From an uncultured Eubacteriales bacterium (GTDB lineage: Bacteria > Bacillota > Clostridia > Oscillospirales > Acutalibacteraceae), in the NCBI GenBank assembly GCA_934486705.1, contig CAKSQS010000025.1, positions 1 to 33,139 of the forward strand: a stretch of 33,139 bases of DNA, given 5' to 3'. The notes under the pieces are model-generated. The model was not told where the DNA came from, searched no databases, and saw only the letters and a program-made list of their open reading frames with translations. Every line of letters begins with the position of its first letter. Positions within the stretch are counted from its first letter, which is position 1. Position numbers and translations under genes: made by a program. Positions 22,905 through 32,064 of this stretch are shown here, piece after piece.

Positions 22905-22999
22905 GCAGAGTAGACGGTCGTGCGTTAAGTGCTGTCGGGACGGGGAGTTGCCGGGCAGACGAAGGATATTTCCGCGGTACGGCAGTCGCATCCCGCTGC
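22905..22999 (+). promoter_or_regulatory. Tetrahydrofolate (THF) riboswitch aptamer
   Basis: Conserved aptamer pieces in order: GCAGAGTAGA (22905-22914), TGCGTTAAGTG (22921-22931), ACGAAGG (22959-22965), CCGCGGTA (22972-22979) and CGCATCCCGCTGC (22987-22999). The terminal GCAG/CTGC form the closing helix P1. THF riboswitches bind reduced folates and repress folate uptake or synthesis genes; the gene that follows is folT, the expected target. Confidence 0.92.
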
Positions 23000-23000
23000 C

Positions 23001-23055
23001 GGCTAATAATGAAGATGCAATCTCCTTATTATCGGTTAAACGGGTAAATAAGGAG
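23001..23055 (+). promoter_or_regulatory. Riboswitch expression platform that can hide the folT ribosome binding site
   Basis: CTCCTTATT (23022-23030) is exactly complementary to AATAAGGAG (23047-23055), which contains the Shine-Dalgarno sequence. The same CTCCTTATT region can instead pair through TTATTA (23026-23031) with TAATAA just after the aptamer (23004-23009). This gives two exclusive hairpins, i.e. translational control; there is no U-run for termination. Confidence 0.75.
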
Positions 23056-23063
23056 GTTTTTTT

Positions 23064-23606
23064 ATGAAAAAAAATTATGTAAAACAATTATGCTTTTGCT
23101 CGGTACTTGCCGCATTTTGCTTTGTGCTTGATTATGTGGCTACACTGCTTAACAATGTAAGCGGAGTTTTTAAGCTGCCGCTCGGCGCGCTGCCCATTAT
23201 AATAGCCGCCGTGCAGTGCGGTCCGCTTATGGGTGCGGCGGTAGGGCTTATCGGCACATTTTTAACGCAGCTTATAACCTACGGGCTTACCCCCACAACG
23301 GCGCTGTGGATACTGCCTGCGGGAATACGCGGCGTTTGCATGGGGCTTTTGTTTATTGCGTTTAAGCGCAGTATGAAAACGCTGCCGCTTATTGCCGAAA
23401 TTACGATAAGCTCGATTATTGTAACGGCGGTTAACACGCTCGTTATTTATCTTGACAGCGTTATTTACGGTTATTACACACCCGCCGTGGTGTGGGGCGG
23501 CTTATTTGTAAGAATTATAACGGGCGTAATTTCCTCGGTTGTTTTTGCGCTTATATTGCCGACTGTAGTGCGTGCTATTGATAAACGGTTTGAAAAACAG
23601 GCGTAA
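23064..23606 (+). CDS. folT: Folate ECF transporter S component FolT
   Basis: A 180-residue membrane protein with about six hydrophobic helices. It is the folate-binding S subunit that docks onto a shared ECF energising module encoded elsewhere. Features of the FolT/YaaU-like ECF S family include the N-terminal LCFCSVLAAFCFVLDYVA and the Gly-rich LPLGALPIIIAAVQCGP...GAAVGLIGTFLTQLITYG. The upstream THF riboswitch strongly supports folate as substrate. AAGGAGG precedes the ATG and is the element masked by the riboswitch. A terminator follows 14 nt after the stop, so it is a single-gene unit. Confidence 0.92.
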   Translation: MKKNYVKQLCFCSVLAAFCFVLDYVATLLNNVSGVFKLPLGALPIIIAAVQCGPLMGAAVGLIGTFLTQLITYGLTPTTALWILPAGIRGVCMGLLFIAFKRSMKTLPLIAEITISSIIVTAVNTLVIYLDSVIYGYYTPAVVWGGLFVRIITGVISSVVFALILPTVVRAIDKRFEKQA

Positions 23607-23618
23607 ATGCTTTTACAT

Positions 23619-23640
23619 ACCGCCCTTTCGGGCGGTTTTT
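23619..23640 (+). terminator. folT terminator
   Basis: The stem CCGCCC / GGGCGG with a TTTC loop (23620-23635) and a run of five Ts (23636-23640). Confidence 0.92.
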
Positions 23641-23693
23641 GCATATTTATACGCATTTTGCCCGAAAACATTCATTTTGCGGATATTTACGGC

Positions 23694-23722
23694 TTGAAAA
23701 GCCGAGAGATATGGTGTATAAT
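23694..23722 (+). promoter_or_regulatory. Promoter of the nusB-tyrS operon
   Basis: -35 TTGAAA (23694-23699), a 17-bp spacer and a perfect -10 TATAAT (23717-23722), about 35 bp before the nusB ATG. No other clear promoter or terminator was seen before the right end of the window. Confidence 0.85.
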
Positions 23723-23756
23723 AATTTGTAAACATTATTTTGAAAGCGGGTGCGGT

Positions 23757-24149
23757 ATGACAAGAAAACAGGCGAGGGAAGAAGCGTTCATTCTTGTTTT
23801 TGAAAAGGAATTTAACAATAACGGTACGGACGAAATATTGGAAACGGCTAAAGAGGTAAGAGACTTAGAGCCGGATGAATATATAAACAAGGTATTTCAG
23901 GGCGTTTATGAGCATATAGAGGAGATCGACGGGCTTATCTCCGAAAATTCGGTAGGTTGGAGCATTAAAAGAATTTCAAAAACCGCGCTTTGCATATTGC
24001 GCCTTGCGATTTATGAAATGAAGTATTTCGATGAAATTCCCGTATCGGTTTCAATTAACGAGGCGGTTGAGCTTTGCAAAAAATATGCTACGACCGACGA
24101 CGCATCATTTGTAAACGGTATACTTGCAACCGTTTCAAAAACGCTGTGA
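23757..24149 (+). CDS. nusB: Transcription antitermination factor NusB
   Basis: A 130-residue all-helical RNA-binding protein that joins NusE (S10) at boxA of rRNA transcripts for antitermination. Family landmarks are RKQAREEAFILVFEKEF at the N-terminus and ILRLAIYEMKYFDEIPVSVS followed by INEAVELCKKYATTDDASFVNGIL at the C-terminus. The ATG at 23757 matches the family start; upstream in-frame codons lie in the terminator and promoter region. It heads the operon. Confidence 0.94.
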   Translation: MTRKQAREEAFILVFEKEFNNNGTDEILETAKEVRDLEPDEYINKVFQGVYEHIEEIDGLISENSVGWSIKRISKTALCILRLAIYEMKYFDEIPVSVSINEAVELCKKYATTDDASFVNGILATVSKTL

Positions 24150-24150
24150 T

Positions 24151-25368
24151 ATGATAACGGAAATTGCCGCAATAACCGTTAAGCAGCTCAATTTTTACGT
24201 GAAATCGCTGTTAGAGGGCGACAGTCATCTTCAAAGCGTTACGGTAACGGGTGAACTTTCCAACTTTAAAAACCACTATGCCAGCGGGCACTGGTATTTT
24301 ACTTTAAAGGATGAGGACGCCGCAATTCGCTGCGTTATGTTCAGGGCGCTGGCAAACAGCGTACGCTTTGACCCGCGCGACGGCGATACCGTGGTGCTGT
24401 GGGGCAGAGTTGCCATTTATGAAAAGGACGGGCAATACCAGTTTTACGCCGAGCAGATGTTCCCCGTAGGCGCGGGAGCGCTGGCGCTGCAATTTGAGCG
24501 CATTAAGGAAAAACTGAAAACAGAGGGGCTGTTTGATACTTCGCGGAAAAAGCCGCTGCCAAAATACCCAAAAAGCATAGCGGTAGTAACATCCGACACA
24601 GGCGCTGCCGTAAAGGATATTTTAAGCATTTTAAAGCGGCGCTACCCTGTGGCGCGGGTCATAATGTGCCCTGTAACTGTGCAGGGGGAAACCGCCGTGC
24701 CGCAAATGCTCTCGGCGCTCGACAGGCTTTACAGGCTGAACGCTGCTGACGTGATAATAATAGGCAGGGGCGGCGGCTCGGCAGAGGACTTATGGGAGTT
24801 TAACGATGAAACGCTTGCGCGGAAAATTTCCGCGTCTCCCGTGCCTGTAATATCGGCTGTGGGGCATGAGACCGATTTTACAATTTGCGATTTCGTGGCT
24901 GATATGCGCGCTCCCACCCCGTCAGCCGCGGCAGAACTTGCCGTGCCTGATTTATCGGAGCTTGAAAACCGCTTTGCAAGGTTTGAATCTTCGTTAAAAT
25001 CCGCTTTGACCGCAAAATACGAGCGCGAAAACGCACGGCTTGCAGGGGTTTTATCTTCTCGCTTTTTTAAAAACCCCGAAACAGCTATAACAGAGTGCCG
25101 CGCCGAGCGGGCGGACAGAGCGGCTGATAAGCTTTTATCGGCATTTTCAGCCCTGATTTCCGAGAAAGGCGGCTGCCTTGCGGAATTTGCCGCACGGCTT
25201 GATACGTTAAGCCCGCTTAAAACCCTTGCGCGCGGGTACGCCGTAGCGATAAAATCGGGCGAAACGGTGCGAAAAGCCGAAGAACTGAATCTTGATGACA
25301 GTATAACCCTTAAATTTACCGACGGAAACGTTAAATGCAAAGTAACCGAAAAGGAGCAAACAGTATGA
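24151..25368 (+). CDS. xseA: Exodeoxyribonuclease VII large subunit
   Basis: A 405-residue catalytic subunit of ExoVII, which degrades single-stranded DNA from both ends. It has an N-terminal OB fold (about 5-100; ITVKQLNFYVKSLLEGD, then VTVTGELSNFK), the conserved core GRGGGSAEDLWEFNDE and GHETDFTICDFVADMRAPTP, and a charged coiled-coil region (about 265-350). The ATG at 24151 lies 1 nt after the nusB stop and has no clear ribosome binding site, suggesting coupled translation. It overlaps xseB by 4 nt (ATGA). Confidence 0.95.
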   Translation: MITEIAAITVKQLNFYVKSLLEGDSHLQSVTVTGELSNFKNHYASGHWYFTLKDEDAAIRCVMFRALANSVRFDPRDGDTVVLWGRVAIYEKDGQYQFYAEQMFPVGAGALALQFERIKEKLKTEGLFDTSRKKPLPKYPKSIAVVTSDTGAAVKDILSILKRRYPVARVIMCPVTVQGETAVPQMLSALDRLYRLNAADVIIIGRGGGSAEDLWEFNDETLARKISASPVPVISAVGHETDFTICDFVADMRAPTPSAAAELAVPDLSELENRFARFESSLKSALTAKYERENARLAGVLSSRFFKNPETAITECRAERADRAADKLLSAFSALISEKGGCLAEFAARLDTLSPLKTLARGYAVAIKSGETVRKAEELNLDDSITLKFTDGNVKCKVTEKEQTV

Positions 25369-25577
25369 GCCGAAACGCGGATTTTGAAAAATCAATTTCG
25401 GAGCTTGAAAATATAGTATCGCTGCTTGAAAGCGGAGATATAACGCTTGATGAGTCGATAAAGCTTTTTGAGCGCGGAACAAAGCTTACAAACGATTGCA
25501 GAAAGACCCTTGAAACCGCGAAACAGAAAATAATAACCCTGACCGAGGCGGAGGAAGAAAATGAGCAAAAGCTATGA
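25365..25577 (+). CDS. xseB: Exodeoxyribonuclease VII small subunit
   Basis: A 70-residue helical subunit with the pattern FEKSISELENIVSLLESGDI and LDESIKLFERGTKL, typical of XseB, several copies of which bind the coiled coil of XseA. The ATG at 25365 overlaps the xseA stop; AAGGAG lies about 8 nt upstream. It overlaps ispA by 17 nt. Confidence 0.95.
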   Translation: MSRNADFEKSISELENIVSLLESGDITLDESIKLFERGTKLTNDCRKTLETAKQKIITLTEAEEENEQKL

Positions 25578-26424
25578 ACGGTTTTTACCCGATATAGAAA
25601 AAAAGCTTGAAGAATGTATAGTTGCCGATAATTCGGCGGCGCAGGCTATGAAATACAGTCTTTTATCGGGCGGAAAGCGCATAAGACCCATTTTACTGCT
25701 TGAATTTTACGCGCTTTGCGGGGGCAAGGGCGATAATGCGCTGAATTTTGCCGCCGCGCTTGAAATGATACATACCTACTCGCTGATACACGACGACCTG
25801 CCCTGTATGGATAACGACGATATGCGCCGCGGCAGACCCTCCTGCCACAAGGCATTTGGGGAGGATACCGCGCTGCTTGCGGGCGACGCGCTGCTGACCT
25901 TAGCCTTTAAAACGGCGGCTGAAACCGCGGGTATACCGTCGGACAGGGTATTAAAAGCCATAGCCGTATTAGCCGAAAATGCAGGCATAAGCGGTATGGT
26001 GGGGGGACAGGTTGAAGACCTTGCTTTTGAGAAAAGCGGAGCGGATATAGAAGAGCTTTGCGGAATGTACCTTAAAAAAACCTCTTGTCTTTTATCAGCG
26101 GGGGCGGTTTGCGGCAGTATTTTAGCGGGGGCGGATAAAGAAGAATTAAAGTATGCCGCAGAATATGCCGAAAAATTGGGGCTTGCTTTTCAGATAATTG
26201 ACGATATTTTGGACTGTACAGCGGATGAGAAGACCCTCGGCAAACCCATAGGCAGTGATGTGAAAAACGGCAAGACCACCTATGTGACCCTGCTCGGAAT
26301 TGACGGTGCAAGGGCGGAGGCTGAGCGGCTCTCCGACGAGGCGCTTACGGCGCTTTGCAAAATTAAGGGCGATAACACAGCCTTGCGCGAGCTTACCGCC
26401 GACCTGCTTGACAGAAAGTTTTAA
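25561..26424 (+). CDS. ispA: Farnesyl/geranyl diphosphate synthase (polyprenyl synthetase)
   Basis: A 287-residue head-to-tail prenyltransferase making farnesyl diphosphate from IPP and DMAPP. The first Asp-rich motif, DDLPCMD, lies at 78-84 and the second, DDILD, at 214-218; SGGKRIRP near 36-43 binds diphosphate. The sequence before the first motif is of the bacterial FPP-synthase type. The gene sits between xseB and dxs, the usual isoprenoid cluster, so its substrates are produced partly by the next gene's pathway. Confidence 0.93.
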   Translation: MSKSYERFLPDIEKKLEECIVADNSAAQAMKYSLLSGGKRIRPILLLEFYALCGGKGDNALNFAAALEMIHTYSLIHDDLPCMDNDDMRRGRPSCHKAFGEDTALLAGDALLTLAFKTAAETAGIPSDRVLKAIAVLAENAGISGMVGGQVEDLAFEKSGADIEELCGMYLKKTSCLLSAGAVCGSILAGADKEELKYAAEYAEKLGLAFQIIDDILDCTADEKTLGKPIGSDVKNGKTTYVTLLGIDGARAEAERLSDEALTALCKIKGDNTALRELTADLLDRKF

Positions 26425-26441
26425 AAGGAATGTTATAATAA

Positions 26442-28277
26442 TTGGAGTACAAGCTATTAAGCAAAATAAAATCGCCTGATGATGTTAAAAAGCTTAATGA
26501 TGACGAAATATCGCTGCTTTGTCAGGAAATACGCGATTGCATAGTATCCACTGTTTCAAAAAACGGCGGGCACTTAGCCTCTAACCTCGGGGCGGTGGAG
26601 CTGACGGTTGCTTTGCACAGAAGCTTTTCTTCACCCGAGGACGCGCTTATTTTCGACGTCGGTCACCAATCCTACACCCACAAGCTTTTAACGGGCAGGT
26701 TTGATAAATTTTCCACCATACGCACCGAAAACGGGCTTTCGGGCTATATGCGCCCCGATGAAAGCGAGCACGACCCTTTTATAACGGGGCACAGCAGCAA
26801 CTCAATATCCGCCGCTTACGGCATTTACCGCGCGAAAAAGCTTAAAGGTGAAAACGGCACGGCGGTCGCGATTATAGGCGACGGCGCTATGACGGGCGGT
26901 ATGGCGTATGAGGCGCTTAATAACGCCGGCTCGGGCAGGAGCAACTTTATTGTGGTGCTTAACGATAACAAAATGTCCATTTCCCGCAATGTGGGGGCGC
27001 TTGCGCGCAGCCTTACAAAAATGCGCAACAAGCCGCATTACCACCATTTCAAGTTTGCTTTAAGCCGATTTTTACTGGCAATTCCGCTTATAGGCAAGCC
27101 GCTTAACAACGCTATTTTTACGGTAAAAGAGGCTGTAAAGGAGCTTATTTACCACGAAAATATATTCTCGGCGCTCGGGTTCAACTATTTAGGACCGGTT
27201 GACGGGCATAACGTAAAGGCTATGGAGCAGCTTTTTGAGGTTGCAAAGACATATTCGCGCCCCTCGGTAATACACGTTATTACCACCAAGGGCAAGGGCT
27301 ATGCCTATGCGGAGTCATCGCCGAGGGATTACCACGGCGTTTCGGCTTTTGATATTGACAAGGGCGCTAAATTCAGCGGCAAACGCACATATTCCGATGT
27401 GGCGGGCGCGGCGCTTTGCAAAATAGCCGAAAAAGACGAAAGGGTTTGCGCCGTAACCGCGGCTATGGCGGCGGGCACGGGGCTTACCGAATTTGCCGGC
27501 AGGTTTAAATCACGTTTTTTTGACGTGGGCATTGCCGAAGAGCACGCCGTAACCTTTGCGGCGGGGCTTGCAAGCACGGGCTTAAAGCCCTATTTTGCGG
27601 TGTATTCCTCATTTTTACAGCGTGGCTTTGACCAGGTTATACACGATATTGCAATAGGCAATTTTCCCGTGCGCCTGCTTATTGACCGCGCGGGAATAGT
27701 GGGGGAGGACGGCGAGACCCACCAAGGGCTTTTTGACGTTGCGTTTTTAACATCCGTTCCGGGTATGACGGTGTATTCACCCACATATTATGACGAGCTT
27801 GAAAGGGATATAGAATTATCGGCGCAAAGTGAAAAGTTTGTTGCTATAAGATACCCGCGCGGCTGTGAAAAATCAGGCGCGACAAAGGAAATTTCGGGCG
27901 ATTACACGGTATTTGAGGGCGGCGGAGTTAAGGCAATTATAACCTACGGCAGAATTTTTCAAAACGCATTTGAAGTGCAGAAAAAGCTGCCCGATATAAC
28001 GCTTATAAAACTTAATAAAATATACCCCGTTTCAGACAGTCTTATAAATGAAATGCTGAAATATAAAGAGCTGCATTTTTTTGAAGAGGGCATAGAAAAC
28101 GGCGGTATAGCCGAGCTTTGCGCCGCAAAGTTGCTTGAAATCGGCTACGGCGGGAAGTATGTAATACACGCAATAGATAATAAATTCGTACCCACCGCCG
28201 CGGTTTCGACGGCGCTTGAAAACGCGGGGCTTGATACCGAGAGTATGATAAACGCCTTAAAGGGGGCTTGCAAATGA
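26442..28277 (+). CDS. dxs: 1-deoxy-D-xylulose-5-phosphate synthase
   Basis: A 611-residue thiamine-diphosphate enzyme catalysing the first step of the MEP isoprenoid pathway from pyruvate and glyceraldehyde 3-phosphate. The TPP-binding region has GDGAMTGGMAYEALNNAG. The central Pyr domain has the catalytic-Glu segment DVGIAEEHAVTFAAGLA, and the C-terminal domain follows. HLASNLGAVELTVALH near the N-terminus is diagnostic. The start is TTG with AAAGGA about 12 nt upstream; no in-frame ATG matches the family start. It overlaps tlyA by 4 nt. Confidence 0.95.
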   Translation: MEYKLLSKIKSPDDVKKLNDDEISLLCQEIRDCIVSTVSKNGGHLASNLGAVELTVALHRSFSSPEDALIFDVGHQSYTHKLLTGRFDKFSTIRTENGLSGYMRPDESEHDPFITGHSSNSISAAYGIYRAKKLKGENGTAVAIIGDGAMTGGMAYEALNNAGSGRSNFIVVLNDNKMSISRNVGALARSLTKMRNKPHYHHFKFALSRFLLAIPLIGKPLNNAIFTVKEAVKELIYHENIFSALGFNYLGPVDGHNVKAMEQLFEVAKTYSRPSVIHVITTKGKGYAYAESSPRDYHGVSAFDIDKGAKFSGKRTYSDVAGAALCKIAEKDERVCAVTAAMAAGTGLTEFAGRFKSRFFDVGIAEEHAVTFAAGLASTGLKPYFAVYSSFLQRGFDQVIHDIAIGNFPVRLLIDRAGIVGEDGETHQGLFDVAFLTSVPGMTVYSPTYYDELERDIELSAQSEKFVAIRYPRGCEKSGATKEISGDYTVFEGGGVKAIITYGRIFQNAFEVQKKLPDITLIKLNKIYPVSDSLINEMLKYKELHFFEEGIENGGIAELCAAKLLEIGYGGKYVIHAIDNKFVPTAAVSTALENAGLDTESMINALKGACK

Positions 28278-29083
28278 CCGAAAAAACAAGACTGGACGTA
28301 GCCCTGTTTGAGCGCGGCTTTGCGGAAAGCCGTGAAAAGGCAAAGGCGCTTATAATGGCGGGTATAGTTTACGTAAACAACCAAAAATCAGATAAAGCGG
28401 GAAATACCGTAAAACCCGATGATATAATAGAGGTTCGCGGGGAAACATTAAAATATGTGAGCCGCGGCGGCTTAAAGCTTGAAAAGGCTATGAAAAGCTT
28501 TAACATAAGCCTTGAAAACTGCATTTGCGCGGATATAGGCGCGTCAACGGGCGGTTTTACCGACTGTATGCTGCAAAATGGCGCAAAAAAGGTGTATTCT
28601 ATAGACGTAGGCTACGGGCAATTGGCGTGGAAATTGAGAACCGACGAACGCGTAATCAACCTTGAACGCACCAATTTCAGGTATGTAACGCGTGAGCAGG
28701 TGTGTGACGAATTGGACTTTGCATCGGTTGACGTTTCGTTTATATCGCTTTATCATATACTGCCTAATTTACGCACCCTTTTGAAAGAGGGCGGGCGCGC
28801 GGTATGTCTTATAAAGCCGCAGTTTGAGGCGGGGCGTGAAAACGTTGGTAAAAAGGGAGTTGTAAGGGATAAAGCGGTGCATATTGCGGTTATTGAAAAA
28901 ATAATCGGTTTAATTGCGGAGAATAATTATTCTCTTTTAGGGCTTGATTTTTCCCCCATAAAAGGACCCGAGGGGAATATTGAATATTTATGCTATATAG
29001 AAAAGGCTGAAAACAGCGAAAACCGCTGCGAAACGAGTGCGGCGGAAGTGGTGGAAAGCTCATACAAAGCATTGGAGAGGTGA
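28274..29083 (+). CDS. tlyA: TlyA family rRNA (2'-O) methyltransferase
   Basis: A 269-residue protein with an N-terminal S4 RNA-binding domain (about 5-65, TRLDVALFERGFAESREKAK) and an FtsJ/RrmJ-like SAM methyltransferase domain with CADIGASTGGFTDCMLQNGA and KPQFEAGRENVGKKGVVRD. TlyA proteins methylate 16S and 23S rRNA cytidines in mycobacteria. Some were annotated as hemolysins, which is not supported here. The ATG at 28274 overlaps the dxs stop (ATGA) and the gene ends 4 nt before nadK. Confidence 0.93.
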   Translation: MTEKTRLDVALFERGFAESREKAKALIMAGIVYVNNQKSDKAGNTVKPDDIIEVRGETLKYVSRGGLKLEKAMKSFNISLENCICADIGASTGGFTDCMLQNGAKKVYSIDVGYGQLAWKLRTDERVINLERTNFRYVTREQVCDELDFASVDVSFISLYHILPNLRTLLKEGGRAVCLIKPQFEAGRENVGKKGVVRDKAVHIAVIEKIIGLIAENNYSLLGLDFSPIKGPEGNIEYLCYIEKAENSENRCETSAAEVVESSYKALER

Positions 29084-29087
29084 GACT

Positions 29088-29933
29088 ATGAAAGCGGCGG
29101 TATTGCCCAATCTTGATAAACGCGGGGCGGCAGACGTTGTAATGCGGCTCGGCGAGATACTGGAAAACGAAGAGATAGAGGCATTTTTGCCGGAGGGAAT
29201 GAATTTCCCGCGTTTTAAGCAGCTGCCCGAGGATCAGCTCTACAAAACGGCGGATGTGATAATAACAATAGGCGGCGACGGCACTATAATCCGCTATGCA
29301 AAGCGCGCCGCGTTTGACGATAAGCCCGTGCTCGGCATAAACGCGGGCAGAGTAGGTTACCTTGCTAATATTGAGCAAAACGAGTTAGAGCTTTTGCGCA
29401 AGCTGAAAAAAAACGAGTATTTTGTGGAAAAGCGTATGATGCTCTCTGTCACGGTTTATGAAAACGGCAGGCGGCTCGGCGAATATAACGCACTTAACGA
29501 CGCGGTTATAACCGGCGGGTTTATTTCAAGAATAATAGATATTTCGGTAGGCGTGGGCGGCGACAACATAAATTACAGGGCGGACGGACTTATTCTTTCT
29601 ACCCCCACAGGCTCTACCGCCTACTCAATGTCTGCGGGCGGACCTATAATAGATCCGCTTACGCAAAGTATGTGTATAACACCTATTTGCTCGCATTCGC
29701 TTTCGGCAAAGCCGATACTTTTGGGCGCGGATAACACAATTAAGGTTAAGGCGTATTCCAAAAAGCGCACCGAAATATATTTAACGATAGACGGCAGAAA
29801 GGTAGCCACGGTAAGACCGTATACGGATATTCTTATAAGGCGCTCTAAGCAGTACGCCAAGCTTATAAGACTGAACGACAGATCCTTTTATAAAACACTT
29901 TCCGGCAAATTTAAAGACGGCAGGAGCATTTGA
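29088..29933 (+). CDS. nadK: NAD kinase
   Basis: A 281-residue enzyme phosphorylating NAD to NADP. The catalytic GGDGT lies at 62-66, and the NAD-binding LNDAVITGG and DGLILSTPTGSTAYSMSAGG segments follow. The ATG at 29088 is preceded by GGAGAGG; a longer in-frame start would overlap tlyA and lacks family similarity. It lies in the tlyA-nadK-argR-recN order common in Firmicutes. Confidence 0.95.
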   Translation: MKAAVLPNLDKRGAADVVMRLGEILENEEIEAFLPEGMNFPRFKQLPEDQLYKTADVIITIGGDGTIIRYAKRAAFDDKPVLGINAGRVGYLANIEQNELELLRKLKKNEYFVEKRMMLSVTVYENGRRLGEYNALNDAVITGGFISRIIDISVGVGGDNINYRADGLILSTPTGSTAYSMSAGGPIIDPLTQSMCITPICSHSLSAKPILLGADNTIKVKAYSKKRTEIYLTIDGRKVATVRPYTDILIRRSKQYAKLIRLNDRSFYKTLSGKFKDGRSI

Positions 29934-29934
29934 A

Positions 29935-30384
29935 ATGAAAAGTAAACGTCAGGAGAAAATTTTAGAACTTATTAAGGAAAAAATATTTCTGACCCAAGAG
30001 GAGCTGCAAGCCGCGCTTATAGCGGACGGGTTCGACGTAACGCAATCCACGGTATCAAGGGATATTAAGGAGCTGCGGATAGTAAAGGGGCACGACCGCG
30101 ACGGCAACTACCGATATATTGCGGCAGAGCAAACCTCTGCCCACTCCGACAACCATTATCGTGAGTTTTTTGCGCGCTCGGTAAAGAGCGTTGCCTATGC
30201 ACTCAATAACGTGGTTATAAAGTGCTATACGGGTATGGCGTCGCCCGCGTGCGTTGCGGTGGACGAGCTTTTCGGGGATATGATGCTCGGCTCTCTTGCG
30301 GGGGACGACACCATTATTATTGTAACCTATAACGAGCAGGGCTCTGAAAGCCTGACACGCGAACTTAAAAATCTGCTTGCATAG
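29935..30384 (+). CDS. argR: Arginine repressor ArgR
   Basis: A 149-residue regulator of arginine synthesis and catabolism. The N-terminal winged helix carries TQEELQAALIADGFDVTQST and VSRDIKELRI, and the C-terminal hexamerisation and arginine-binding domain has the GDDTIIIV motif. It follows nadK after 1 nt and precedes recN by 12 nt. Its regulon is not in this window; the conserved neighbourhood is the main context. Confidence 0.95.
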   Translation: MKSKRQEKILELIKEKIFLTQEELQAALIADGFDVTQSTVSRDIKELRIVKGHDRDGNYRYIAAEQTSAHSDNHYREFFARSVKSVAYALNNVVIKCYTGMASPACVAVDELFGDMMLGSLAGDDTIIIVTYNEQGSESLTRELKNLLA

Positions 30385-30396
30385 CGGGGAAGATAG

Positions 30397-32064
30397 ATGC
30401 TTAAATTTCTGCATATAGAGAACATAGCGGTTATAGAGCGCTCGGATATTGAGTTTTCCGCCGGGCTTAATGTACTGACGGGTGAAACGGGCGCGGGTAA
30501 ATCCATAGTGATTGACGCGATTAACGCGGTGCTTGGCGAGCGCACGTCAAAGGAACTTATACGCGCGGGGTGCGATACCGCCGAGGTATCAGCCGTTTTC
30601 GGGGAGTTTGATAACGCGACCGCCGCGGCTTTGTCCGATTTAGGCGTTACACCTGATGAAGACGGCAATATAGTTATAAGGCGCAGGCTTTCAATGGCGG
30701 GCAAAGGGCTTATAAAGCTGAATGACCGACCCGTAACGGCTACCGAGCTTAAAGAGATAGGTAAACACCTTGTGAATATTCACGGTCAGCACGATAATCA
30801 GGCTCTTTTAGACCCGGAGCGACATTTGGACTATATTGACGCGGTGGCGGATGACGACCCGATTAAGGGTAAATATTACGCGGAGTTTCGTGAGCTGAAC
30901 AAAATCAGGAAAGAACTTGCCGTGACAGAGACCGATGAGGACGAAAAGCGCCGCAGAGTCGGACTGCTAAAATACCAAATTAACGAGCTTGAATCTGCGG
31001 GAATAAAGCCCGGGGAATATCAAAAGCTTCAAAAAAAGCTTGCTGTTGCAAGGAATTATCAAAAGACCGCCGAGGCGCTTTCGCGCGCGTATTCAGCCCT
31101 TAAGGGCGACGACGAATTTGACGGCGCGGTATCGCTGCTGACAGACGCGGAAAAATCACTTTCATCCCTGCAGGATGATGAGTGGGATAAAAAGTCCTCC
31201 GCCTTGGCGGACGCGGCAGCGGCGGCAGAAGACGTTAGCTCGGCGCTTTACGATTTTCTTGAAAACGCAGAGCTTGCAGGCATAGACCCCGACGAAATAA
31301 ATTCAAGGCTTGAAACGCTCGATAAGCTTATGGCGAAATACGGGAACAGCGAGGAAGAAATGCTCAGGTTTCTTGAAAAGGCGCGCACAGAGCTTAATGA
31401 CACCGAGTTTTCCGATAAAAAGGCGGCGGAATTATCGGCTTTGCTTGATGAAGCTACGGAAAGGCTTATAGCCTTAGCCGAAGAGCTTACCGCAGCGAGG
31501 AAAAAAGCGGCGGCAGCCTTTGAAAGGCAGGTTTGCGATATTCTTTCCTACTTAAATATACCCGACGTGCGCTTTACGGTGCAGTTTGATAAGGGCAGAT
31601 ACACCAAGCGCGGGTGTGATACCGCCGAGTTTATGATTTCGGCAAACCGCGGCGAGAGCGTAAAGCCGCTTTGCAAAATAGCCTCGGGCGGTGAGCTTTC
31701 CCGCGTGATGTTGGCTATAAAAAGCGTGCTGCTAGGCCGTGACCCCGTGGGCACTATGATTTTTGACGAAATCGACACGGGAATAAGCGGCTATACCGCC
31801 GGCAAGGTGGGAACGCAGCTTAAAAGGGTTGCAAAAAACCGCCAGGTAATTTGCGTAACGCATTTGGCACAGATAGCGGCAATGGCAGACACACACCTGT
31901 TAATAGAAAAAAAGGCGGAAAAGGACAGAACCTTTACAAGCGTTTCGCCGCTTTCATATGAGCAGCAAATAAACGAAATTGCCCGAATAATGTCGGGCAC
32001 GCAAATGACCGAAAATTTATATAATTCAGCGAAAGAGCTGTTAGACAGGAGCAAACAAATATGA
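30397..32064 (+). CDS. recN: DNA repair protein RecN
   Basis: A 555-residue SMC-like ATPase acting at double-strand breaks. Walker A GETGAGKS lies at 29-36. A central Glu/Ala-rich coiled coil (about 160-370) is followed by the ABC signature ASGGELSRVMLAIKSVL and Walker B MIFDEIDTGISG. In many bacteria recN is SOS-induced; no LexA box was seen directly upstream, and here it sits deep in a housekeeping operon. It overlaps tyrS by 4 nt. Confidence 0.95.
   Translation: MLKFLHIENIAVIERSDIEFSAGLNVLTGETGAGKSIVIDAINAVLGERTSKELIRAGCDTAEVSAVFGEFDNATAAALSDLGVTPDEDGNIVIRRRLSMAGKGLIKLNDRPVTATELKEIGKHLVNIHGQHDNQALLDPERHLDYIDAVADDDPIKGKYYAEFRELNKIRKELAVTETDEDEKRRRVGLLKYQINELESAGIKPGEYQKLQKKLAVARNYQKTAEALSRAYSALKGDDEFDGAVSLLTDAEKSLSSLQDDEWDKKSSALADAAAAAEDVSSALYDFLENAELAGIDPDEINSRLETLDKLMAKYGNSEEEMLRFLEKARTELNDTEFSDKKAAELSALLDEATERLIALAEELTAARKKAAAAFERQVCDILSYLNIPDVRFTVQFDKGRYTKRGCDTAEFMISANRGESVKPLCKIASGGELSRVMLAIKSVLLGRDPVGTMIFDEIDTGISGYTAGKVGTQLKRVAKNRQVICVTHLAQIAAMADTHLLIEKKAEKDRTFTSVSPLSYEQQINEIARIMSGTQMTENLYNSAKELLDRSKQI

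Noticed and set aside
22780..23063. preQ1 riboswitch for the queT gene in the lexA-folT gap
   Set aside because: The only riboswitch in this gap faces folT and matches the THF class; queT lies 1 kb away inside another operon.
24729..25340. Minus-strand open frame of 203 codons inside xseA
   Set aside because: Antisense to a conserved exonuclease gene; Ser/Ala/Arg-biased shadow translation.
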